DNA from: Celoporthe dispersa
Taxonomy: Eukaryota > Ascomycota > Sordariomycetes > Diaporthales > Cryphonectriaceae
Assembly: GCA_016584495.1 (NCBI GenBank)
Contig: WAID01000003.1
Span: forward strand, 4,154,001-4,218,000
DNA length: 64,000 bases
Direction of reading: 5' to 3'
The notes under the pieces were generated by a model that did no database searches, was not told the DNA's origin, and saw only the letters and a program-made list of their open reading frames with translations. Positions 54,822 through 64,000 of this stretch are shown here, piece by piece (position 1 is the stretch's first letter; each line of letters begins with the position of its first letter). The position numbers and the translations under genes are program-made.

Positions 54822-56584
54822 ATGGCGTCCCGGTCTCGTATCGCTCGTGCTCTGGCGAGAGCCGAGAAGGCCAACATCTCTGCGCTCTGTCTACGACCAG
54901 CCTCGTCATCCTTCTCAGTCGCAGCCACCAGGAGGACCATCTCGACGACGACGGTCAGGCAGCTCAGGTCCTCCACAGCCTGCAGTGCCAAGTTCACCAC
55001 AGACTCGTATCCCGAGATCAAGAGAGACTCGAGGTTCTCCCAGCTCACGGAAGACCATGTCAAACACTTCAAGGAACTCCTCGGCAGTGGTGCCGCCGTC
55101 CTGGACGCTGTCACCAACGAGGCAGCGGTCGACGATATGGAGCCTTTCAACCGCGACTGGATGAAGAAGTATCAGGGCCACTGCAGGCTGGTGTTGAAGC
55201 CTGGCTCCACCGAGGAGGTCAGCAAGGTCCTGAAGTACTGCAACGACAACATGCTGGCAGTCGTCCCGCAGGGTGGCAACACGGGCCTGGTGGGTGGATC
55301 TGTCCCTGTTTTTGATGAGATCGTCATCAACATGAGCCGGATGAATCAGGTCAGATCTTTTGATGAGGTCAGCGGCGTGCTCACCGCCGACGCTGGTGCT
55401 GTTCTCGAGGTCGTCGACAACTACCTGGCGGAGAGAGGCTACATCTTCCCCCTGGACCTGGCTGCAAAGGGGTCGTGTCACATCGGAGGCAATGTTGCGA
55501 CGAATGCTGGTGGTCTGAGGCTGCTGAGGTACGGCAGCTTGCACGGCAGCGTGCTGGGCGTTGAGGCTGTGCTTCCCGACGGCACGGTAGTGGACGATCT
55601 TTTCAGGCTGAGGAAGAACAACACGGGCTACGACATCAAGCAGCTGTTCATCGGTGCTGAGGGTACGATTGGCATCATCACCGGGGTCTCTATCCACTGT
55701 CCTCAGAGGTCCAAGGCGGTCAATGTTGCCTTCTTCGGCCTGGACTCGTACGAGAAGGTCCAACAGGCCTTCCGCGAGGCCAAGGGCCAGCTGTCCGAGA
55801 TCCTGTCAGCGTTCGAGCTCATGGACAACGAGAGCCAAGAGCTCGTACGGAGGGTCACCAAGAATAACTTCCCCCTGGAGAGCCAGTACCCCTTCTACTG
55901 CCTCATCGAGACGAGCGGCTCAAACTCGGAGCACGACAGCGAGAAGCTGGAGGCCTTCCTCGAGGATGTCATGAGCAAGGAGATTGTGGCAGACGGTGTG
56001 GTAGCGCAGGATGAGACACAGATCAAGTCGCTCTGGGGGTGGCGGGAAGGCATCTCAGAATCGTCTGGCGCCTTTGGGGGCGTGTACAAGTACGACGTCT
56101 CAATACCCCTGAAATCCCTATACCAGCTGGTGGAGGATGTGAAGGCCAAGATTCAGGCTGCTGGGCTGATGGGTGAGACGGACGAGTACCCGGTCGTCGA
56201 CGTGGTGGGTTATGGCCACATGGGTGACTCGAACTTGCACCTCAACGTGTGCGTGAGGCGGTACGACAAGGAGGTCGAAAAGATCCTGGAGCCCTACGTC
56301 TTTGAGTGGATCAAGGACCATGAGGGCAGTATCAGCGCTGAGCATGGACTTGGCCTGGCGAAGAAGAAGTTCATCGGCTATAGCCGCAGCGACACGATGA
56401 TTGGTCTGATGAAGCAAATCAAGAGCCTATACGATCCGGTGAGAAGACCTCTTTGTTCCTCTTTTTCCCCCTTCTTCTTCTTTTCTAGCCCAGACTCTTC
56501 TACACGCAAAGGTCCGAGACTGACCGAGCTGCTGACCGACCTCCTGCACAGAACGGCATCATGAACCCGTACAAGTATATATGA
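54822..56584 (+). CDS. DLD2: Mitochondrial D-lactate / D-2-hydroxyglutarate dehydrogenase (FAD)
   Basis: Two exons: 54822-56438 and 56552-56584, 1650 nt, or 549 residues. The last exon encodes only NGIMNPYKYI and the stop, the conserved C-terminus of the family. A mitochondrial presequence rich in Arg, Ser and Ala covers residues 1-60. The FAD-binding domain (PCMH type) includes VPQGGNTGLVGGSVPVFDEI near residue 150 and CHIGGNVATNAGGLR near 225. The FAD-oxidase C-terminal domain carries VVGYGHMGDSNLHLN and SAEHGLGLAKK, the active-site His motifs. The closest functions are yeast Dld2/Dld3 and human D2HGDH: oxidation of D-2-hydroxyglutarate or D-lactate with electron transfer to an acceptor. 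CT-rich leader DNA precedes the start. The frame is intact and the intron is 113 nt. Confidence 0.95.
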
Positions 56585-58184
56585 GGTGCAAGCCAAGAGC
56601 TTGGGTACAATCACCCCTAGAACAGGTTTTTTTTTTTGATCAAAAAGTCCAGCGCCCCGTATTTGAATAGGCTACCAAATTACCATGCCACACCTGGAGG
56701 CCAACACCCCCCTGTAGTGGCTGAGCAGCGCCCCCTAAATTGATGAAATTTACATTCATCTCAACTATGTGGGCGGTTCGACTTCCAAAGAGCGTCCTGC
56801 CCAGGACACGCTTGAAGAAAGAAGGGAGCGGACGGAGGGTCGCATATGTGATCACTCCCGGATTCCCGTGTGGAATATTGATGCTCTACCCTCTTCTAGT
56901 GCTCATCGTTCTCGTCATCGTCTCACGGCAATTTCAGCAACGTCCCGCGACAGATCAACGTCTCTGGGCACGTCTGGCACTGCGGGCCCCCAGGGAGTTA
57001 GCTTGGATCCCATCGTAGAAGCAGTCCGGTGCAGAGGGGGGAAACTAGCAAATTCCAGGCCTAGGACGTGCGGTAGCGGTCCCGAAAGGATGGACTGGCG
57101 GGTCATCAGCGGCCCCTCGTTTAAATGGGACTTGGCGGATCGAGGCCAGACGACTTCAAACGCCCTGTCAGCCCTATGACCCAGGGCGGTGGAGCAAGGA
57201 GAATCCGCGGAGAGCACAACACGCAGGTGCGGAACGACATCCAGCAGCCCTGCTGCCCAGACCGTGTAGCTTGTCTTCCTACGCACGTCGAGTTCCTTGT
57301 CAACCTTTGTGCTGTGTGCGCTACGCCCTAGAGTACGGCCTGCAGCTGAGTGGGTCGGCACTCGATGGCCCATCGCGCAGGAACGCAGGCAACGAGGAAT
57401 TGCACCCTGTCACTCCATCGGCGACAAGGGCCACCACGCTCGGGTTCTCAGCGATCCGGCAATCCCAATCTGCTATGCCAGGAGGTCCATGGCTGGTCTG
57501 TTCTTGTGTGGACCATGCTTGCCGTCTGGCGATCCTGGAGGTTACCGCTCGCTCCCAAATCAGCCGTGTAGAGCGTCGTTCGCAGACCGATAACGACGGT
57601 GTGGAGATGTTTTCCCGTCCACAGGCCTCCTCGTCTTGCTAGGAAGTGTCGTCTCCCATTCGCCTCTTCCTACCGTAACCCCCCCCTACCATGATGCTCT
57701 CCGCCCCTCCTCCGCTCCTTCATCCCAATAGGGACGACAGGTCGAATTTGGTCGGTGTCCTGTATCGGCCTCTCGCGGTCTTCTCGTTTGCTATCCACTT
57801 GTACCAAGTCGAGGGAACCCCCTTGCTCCAAGTTAATAGGTGCCGGCCAGTCGTAGCCGGGAGGATTCATAAGACATGATCAGTCGGTCGACGTGCGTGC
57901 GCACCGGGTGAGCATTGTTCGTCCAGGCCAGGCGCGTATTATACCTAGACCAAGGCATTTGCAGTATATTCAAATGGCCCCCACAGCTTTCCTTGCACTG
58001 AAAACCGTGCTATATCTGCCCGTAGACGCGACCTTTGTGGCTGTTCTGGACGCCCAAGAAGCATGTCTCTGTCCTCTATCCATACCGCGTCCTGTAGTGG
58101 CTCGAGTCTCATCTCCATCGAACCGAGCAACCTCGGGCGCTACTCCTCGTCACTTCTCCGAGATTCTGCCATCACCTGTTCAAT
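56585..58184. other. Intergenic between dehydrogenase and Zn2Cys6 gene
   Basis: No gene is recognised. Several open frames of 100-150 codons overlap in different frames (56915-57373 minus and 57271-57642 plus) without family features. The right end holds the promoter of the Zn2Cys6 regulator. Confidence 0.45.
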
Positions 58185-60010
58185 ATGGTGGGCGTACCCG
58201 GCAAATACAAAGGATGCAACACCTGCAGAGCCAGGAGGGTTAAGGTGCGTTCGGACCATCGGATGGCTTCTTCCTACTGTCAGCTCGCCTGACGCTTTGA
58301 TGTGTAGTGTGATAATCAGCGCCCGCTTTGTAAAAAGTGTATAGACTCTGGACGAGAGTGTCAAGGATATGGTATGTCTTCCTCTTTTTTTTTTTCGTCT
58401 CTCCTTCTTCTATCCCCTCTGATTCCTAAGCCTTTCTCGAGCTCAACATTTGCATCTGGCACGCGGAAGAAGGATGTAAAAAGAAGAAGAATAAAAATTA
58501 CTACCCGGCAAGTGTTGCATACCGAAGTGAATAGGACTAACTTGATGGAAATTCAGAACGAGAGACCATCTTCATCGTCGGTACCGTCGAGGACAAGGGA
58601 AGATGCAGTTCCCACCCCCACGAAATTCGAAATCCCAAAACGATGCTTCTTCATCCTCAAGACAGGCCACACCAGTCGCAGAATCCTCTTCACACCTTTC
58701 TCTGGTCAAGCCTCTCCGTTCTGCTTGGGATGATGCCGTGCACATATCCAAGTCTGGCAAGACCTACCAGCTTCGAATTGCCGCCCTGTACATACCATCT
58801 CTAGCATACGGAAGGACGAACAGTGGAGGAAGCAGGACAACCCTGCTCACCCTGCCACCCTACACACCCGTAGACGTCCAGCCGCGATACGGAAACGAAG
58901 AGTTTCAACTGCAGGCGCACTGTCTAACCTGTACGGCATCCACTTCTGACAGCATGTTGCTCTACCTCTTCGACCACAACTCGTCTCTGGCATACACCGG
59001 TGTGCCAGCCTGGGAAGACCCCCTTGCCGAGGGAGGACAAGATCAGGCAGATGGGCCCAGGCAGCTTCACCAGCTTTCCTGCCCACCACTTCTTCGTACG
59101 GGTCTACCGTCCAGCCGCCATCGTCACAGGTCTGATCAACCGCAAGCCGGTTTTCTGTAGCGAGGCAGAATGGATAGCCACACCGTGGGAGCGTCACCCG
59201 AAGGCGCCCTTCGACCACCTCCTCGACATCCTCTCCTCGATCCCCGCCCTGCTGCAACAGCTCGACCATCTCCTCAGCCTGGACGCAACAACGGCGCGCA
59301 GGTTCATGGCGCAGGATCTTCTCGACAGCGCTCTGGGTGTCCAGGCAGCCCTCGAGCACTGGCACGCATCCCTACACCAGTCTGTATACCGCGGGCAGCC
59401 TGCGTACTGGGCCAGCAGCAGCAGCGGCAGCAGCGGCAGCAGCGGCAGCGGCAGCAGTTCCCGAGGCAAAGGTCATCATCATCATCATCATCATCATCAG
59501 CACCACCACCACCACCAGCAGCAGCAGCAGGTAGACACACACCTCTCCTTTGGAGAGCCCATCTCGTTCCGCGACGGCTTGGCCGCGCTGACCTTCACCT
59601 ACTACTGGACGGCGCAGGTCCTTTTCTACCCGTGCATCGGGCTCCTGGGCCACACCATCTCCGCGCCTGTAGTCGACGAGGACCCGCGACAGCAGACGGG
59701 CTACGGGCTGCTCCGTCCCAACACTATCGATCCAGAAGCATACGGCACAGATCAGCTCCGCACTGTCGCGGCGCGCGTGTGTCGTGGGCTGGATGCCGCG
59801 CTGGCGGCCACTGCGCAGCCTGACCTGCTTGCTTTTCCCGTGCGGGTCGCAGAGACCTTCTACGGCGGGATCAGCGTCGTCACGCAGTCGGGAGACGGCG
59901 CCATGGAGCTGATGTGGCTTGCGGCGTTCAGGGACAGGATCGCGGGCAGAGGGCAGGATCTGGCCGGGCTGGTTATGAACAAGGCGTGGAAGGACTTGGC
60001 GGACTGGTGA
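58185..60010 (+). CDS. Zn2Cys6 transcription factor with His/Gln tract (two frame breaks)
   Basis: Exons: 58185-58244, 58308-58371 and 58557-60010. The zinc cluster is completed by splicing: Cys11, 14, 21, 28, 31 and 38 (CNTCRARRVKC, CKKC). The next block, CQGYERETIFIVGTVEDKGR, is typical of a large mould family of regulators. Two single-base breaks occur, at 58614-58619 (C run, one missing) and 59029-59034 (G run, one extra). Correcting both gives 525 residues. The remainder is a fungal regulator domain (SFPAHHFFVRVYRPA, LLDILSSIPALLQQLD). A low-complexity insert around residues 300-325 has about nine His, then five His and five Gln, encoded by CAT and CAG microsatellites. It is a nuclear DNA-binding regulator with unknown targets and no biosynthetic cluster beside it. 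Confidence 0.85.
59473..59530 (+). repeat. CAT/CAC/CAG microsatellite encoding poly-His/poly-Gln
   Basis: Tandem CAT, then CAC and CAG codons in the Zn2Cys6 regulator gene, seen directly. Confidence 0.9.
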
Positions 60011-60942
60011 GTTTTGGACCAGACTGTATCAACATGATTGAATTTCTTTGCACGACTGGACGAATGGTATGTCTAGCGCCACTGTATTTTTTCTCCCCCC
60101 TCTTCTTTTTCTTCGGTTGTTTCTCTAGTCTTGGTTCTTTTGCTTCTACTTCATTTTTGTAGCAACATATTCTGGTTATCTGATTGCTAGTTTGGCTAGT
60201 ATTTGCAGAGCGTTGGATCTTCTTTTTTTCTTTTTTTTCCCTCTTTCTTTTTTTTTCTTTTTCCTTTCTTTCTCTCATTCTTTCTATTTTCCCTTTGGCA
60301 ATAATGGGTTTTCTCTTCCTTTCACCTCTTTCCTTTTTTAGCACTTAGACATAGTGATCTGAGAGGATCGTGTACGTTACCGCATACGTAATGAGAGGAT
60401 CAGGTCGATCAATGATGACTACATAGTAACTTTGGGAATCTAGACTCCTTTTTTTCGCTCTTCTCTCTCCTGCTTCTTCTCTTGTTGTGGGTCAATATTC
60501 GCCTCCATGCACCATCGCCCTTGTGTGTCTAAATTCAGCAATCCCTCCACCCGCTGCGACCGTCAGAACTTTAGTGGCCCGATTTTTATTCTGTTGCCTG
60601 GCTCCCACCAGCACACACCCTAAGGGGTAGGTAGCTAGCTAGCTAGCTTGAACCACTGCATTGGGTATAATCCTTCCTCAGCTGCTCGGCAATTATCTTT
60701 CAACACGCCCCCCCTCCCCCGCCCGGCCCCCTAGTCTCTTCCCGGAGCCGGGTCCGGGGCCGGAGAGGCTCCAAGGAATGAAATGACTACGCTACATGAG
60801 TCCAAGTCTGCATATTGATACATAGAACCGTGGGCACCACGGTGAACCCTGGCACCTTGTAAGGAGGTGAGGATGGGGCATTAAGTAGAGAACCAGGGTG
60901 CGAGCAGAAGAAAACCAGTCCTTTTCACCATAGGCCAAAACG

Positions 60943-60967
60943 TCATCCATCCATCCATCCATCCATC
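60943..60967. repeat. TCCA tetranucleotide microsatellite
   Basis: About six TCCA units, seen directly. Confidence 0.9.
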
Positions 60968-63072
60968 GTGTTTAAGCCGGGGGCCGGGGGGAAAGAAACG
61001 GCCACTCGCCCGGGGGCCAAAGCTGCCGGCAAGTAGAACTTGATCGAGAGGGAGGGTGGATACGATCTTATGTCACCGATACCTCCGCCAGCTGAGGCAA
61101 ACTCGTCGAGCATCGAACCATCACAGCGTTTTGATAATTCTGTTGCCTGCTCCCCGTCCTGCCCGTGGGGGCTGGGCTTGGTATTATTGATCTCGGCGGT
61201 GGCAAAGGGCTGGCCGGGTCGTTCGGGAGAGGGATGTATAGGGCCTCGAGTACCGGCGGCTTATGTATCATGTTCCCTCGCACAGGATGGATATCTAGAG
61301 GGGTAATCGGCCTGCTCACCGGTCACCATGTTTGTGCAGGGCTTATTTTTTGAGTTCAAGCCCTCTGATTTGTCCATGCTAACGTGCTACGATGTAAGAG
61401 AGCACCTTGCAGCTAAAAAGGTGTGTGACTGATGATACATTTATTTTTTTTTTCTTTTTTCCTTTTTCATGATACTATCAAACACTAGATCAACACCGAT
61501 GCAGAACAGATAACATAAGTATTTGGCTGTCTGTCGTCTGGTCCTATTTTCGTATAAGCTCGAGAGAATCGCTCCCGCTCCTCCGACCACCCATCCCTTG
61601 AGGAATATTACGCATCCAGCTGCCAGGAATTTGAATTTCTAGCAGCGTTGCATTCGTATGTTGACCCAATCAAATATACGGGCCAGACCGGTGCTCCTTA
61701 TGACGTTCCTATAAGTGCCTTTTTTTAGGTATCATTATGAACCCCAGGAATCGATGGCCACAATAACGCACATAAGCACGTAAGCACTCTGAATCATGTC
61801 ATGCCGGTCGGTCCTCTCCATTGTCACCTTGGCCCGCTCTCGGGTGGCTCCATCTGTATGGTGTATACTAAGGGGAGGCTCAGCATTTTGCCCCGTTATT
61901 ATCCTCCCCCTGGACGACCTCTCTACGCGGCTTTATTCCGCCCCATGGTATGATCATGCACTTTCTCCTTTTAAAAACACAAATCAGCATGCAATCGTAT
62001 GCAGGTCTCCCTTGGTAGTATTATGGGAGTGCATCCGTATTATTGTATATGTAAAAGTACGACCTGCTCGTAAAATTACAGGCATGGGCCCTTTTAGGCA
62101 GTCGGTAGTACTATAACTGATACACTTACAGGACTACATCTGCCTCTTATTTGTTAACAGAGAAACAAACAAACCAAACCAAACCAGAAAAAAAAAAAGA
62201 AAAAAGAAAAAGAAAGAAAGAAGAAACCCCACTTTGGTATCAATGCCCCGAGAGGTTGCGCCCCAATTTAGCTGTATGCAGTGAGGCAATCGATCTACCA
62301 ATATTGCATGTCAATGCTACAGCAGGATGCATATGCCCGTCAGCACGTGTCCGCAATGACACCTCAGGAGCCGCAGGCCTACGTAACGCTGTCAGCTCTC
62401 TGTTCTCCCTGGGATTTTTTCTCTCTTTTTATTTTTTTATGTTTTACTGACTTCTGCCCAGACCAACTAATCAAACCCGAGGCATGTACATGTCGATGTC
62501 GCACCGGCGAGTATCTAACCTACTTACCCACCAGGTGCTTCCCTTGCGTCGGTAAATCTCGCGCTCGATCCACCCAAGACCGATCAGCGTCGACAGTTGT
62601 CTCGAAATTAAAGTAAGACGTGGGTAAAATGCTCTGGCTCGTATGGGTCAAGCGATGGACAGCCAGTTACGCAAGCTGCGTGCACCCTGCGGCTGTTCGA
62701 CTGCCTGGGCCAAAGCATGCCGTCGTCTTTTGCCGCGACGGCCCGAGCAGTAAGACAGGCCCTCCCATCCCTCGATAGGTGTGGGTGGGTGGCTGGTCTA
62801 AGTAGGTAGGTAGCTACGTAGGCAGCAGCAATCTTCTCCCTCTCCGTCTCTCTCTTTCTCTCTTGCTCATGCAACCTCGCTACGGCCGAAGTCTCAAGCA
62901 AAAGTCCCCTTTGCGCGTACTACGTGCCTTAAACGTACTGTGAACACGCCCCAGAGGCCGCCCCTCTACGTATTAGATCTCTACTCACTACCAAATCCCA
63001 GCTCTGTAGGCAGAACGGATCAATTTGATGAGGCTGCAGGCCCCTCGGTCGCCAGCCGCCACTCACATCTGG

Positions 63073-63113
63073 GTGCGTGCGTGCGTGCGTGCGTGCGTGT
63101 GTGTGTGTGTGTG
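63073..63113. repeat. Compound GTGC/GT microsatellite
   Basis: About six GTGC units running into about eight GT units, seen directly. Confidence 0.9.
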
Positions 63114-63961
63114 CCCAGGCAGGCAGCTTTGGGAGGCGGATCCTCAGGGTTCCATGATTGATAGTCCTGGGGCCAGTAGTTACCATGGACGAGCAGCGGT
63201 CTGTCACTCCGTATGGAGGATCCGAAAAGAGTGGTTGGGGGCCTCCTTCGCCGCAGTCAAGATACGGCCGAGTGAGGTCGGCGATGGTGGGGGTCTCGGA
63301 GTGGTGGTGCGTTCTACCCAGAATACGTGGCGGTGTGTAGATGTGTACAACGTTCCTCGGGGTAGGATCATATCCAAATACACCGGATTATGGGCCAGGG
63401 CCGCTTCGTAAGCGATGTCGTAGCCCCCTGTGGCAAGATAGATGCATTGTTCTCGGCGCAGCATTGATATTATAATGTGTCATGCGATGTGGGTGGACAG
63501 GCCATGAATTTGTATGCTATTCAGCATGTGTATGTAGTACTGTTGACGCTGATGCAACTGACAGAGAGGTATACGTGGAGTGTTGGAAATCCCATGTCTC
63601 CCTGGACCATCTGCCACCGCACAGCTCAGGGGACTGGATGCTTTAGCACTCGGAAACGGCCAGAGAGACTTGTGTAAGGAATGTTCATCTCGTCTGCTAC
63701 CTACGACTGACTTTACTGGGTCGAGTCTGGGCCGGTGTGCGCTGTTGCTACATTCTGACCCGGGAAAAGGCGTGCGGATGAGATGTGGGAGTTACCGTAT
63801 AAGTCCTGCATGTACACACCAGCAAGGCATCATTCCCGATCGCCGTCCATCTTGATCGACGAAATCCCCTGCTAACTAGTTAGGCGACGCAGAGTTTTGC
63901 CCGCGAGTGGCATCCTGATAACCTTCGAAAGGGGGCATGCCGGCTGTCTCCCGTACCGAGT

Positions 63962-63983
63962 CGACGACGACGACGACGACGAC
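63962..63983. repeat. CGA trinucleotide microsatellite
   Basis: About seven CGA units at the right edge of the window. Confidence 0.85.
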
Positions 63984-64000
63984 TGCGATCGCGGATGTGG

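Larger units (their letters stand above)
60011..64000. other. Gene-free right end with microsatellites
   Basis: No coding region could be supported over 4 kb. T/C-rich DNA dominates 60.08-60.34 kb. Tandem repeats include AGCT (near 60630-60650), CATC (60943-60967), GTGC/GT (63073-63113) and CGA at the very end. The frames are short and unlike proteins. A gene may begin beyond the window. Confidence 0.5.

Noticed and set aside
56915..57373. 152-codon frame on minus between dehydrogenase and regulator
   Set aside because: No recognisable motif, several alternative frames open in the same place, no splice or neighbour support.

Overview
This is chromosomal DNA of a filamentous ascomycete, probably a member of the Sordariomycetes (Pezizomycotina). 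The genes are broken by short introns (41-185 nt) with GTAAGT or GTGAGT-like donors and CTAAC-like branch sites. The set mixes core eukaryotic genes (TFIIH helicase Ssl2/XPB, 20S proteasome alpha subunit, mitochondrial bL19, CRIPT) with families typical of moulds: Zn2Cys6 regulators, a DUF6594 membrane protein, a glutamic (G1/eqolisin) protease, a fungal GT31 and a Trk potassium transporter. The species cannot be fixed from the sequence alone.

Layout. 1-6.3 kb: no gene recognised. 6.3-8.55 kb (+): a CENP-B/Abp1-type HTH DNA-binding protein, followed by about 2.7 kb without a gene. 11.3-18.2 kb (-): a PXA-domain protein with a 1.77-kb intron, then a PrtT/War1-type Zn2Cys6 regulator. 18.3-32 kb is an accessory stretch: a DUF6594 protein (-), two orphan genes (+) that both look like pieces of a retropepsin-like fold, about 3.6 kb of gene-poor and partly decayed DNA, a secreted glutamic protease (-) and a GT31 glycosyltransferase (-). 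32.4-56.6 kb is a dense housekeeping block: HAD/CECR5 phosphatase (-), CRIPT (+), epoxide hydrolase (-), SET-domain protein (-), mitochondrial cysteine synthase (+), an unnamed mitochondrial protein (-), bL19m (+), Trk transporter (-), Ssl2/XPB (-), CHY zinc-finger protein (+), proteasome alpha-4 (-) and D-lactate/D-2-hydroxyglutarate dehydrogenase (+). A second Zn2Cys6 regulator lies at 58.2-60.0 kb (+), and the last 4 kb hold only microsatellites.

How the genes relate. This is not a metabolic cluster. Local themes are three mitochondrial genes side by side at 39.6-43.3 kb (cysteine synthase, the unnamed protein and bL19m, the last two divergent from a 296-bp spacer), and TFIIH, CHY, proteasome and dehydrogenase genes alternating in strand. 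The PrtT-type regulator and the glutamic protease lie 10 kb apart, but nothing in the sequence proves a regulatory link.

Two structural points matter to a reader. First, splice-aware reading shows a 7-nt microexon in the proteasome gene and a 5-nt initiating exon in the CHY gene. Second, seven genes carry eleven single-base frame breaks, mostly in or next to short homopolymers. Correcting each one restores an exact open frame of a conserved protein, so they look like assembly errors rather than pseudogenes, although decay cannot be excluded for the accessory genes.
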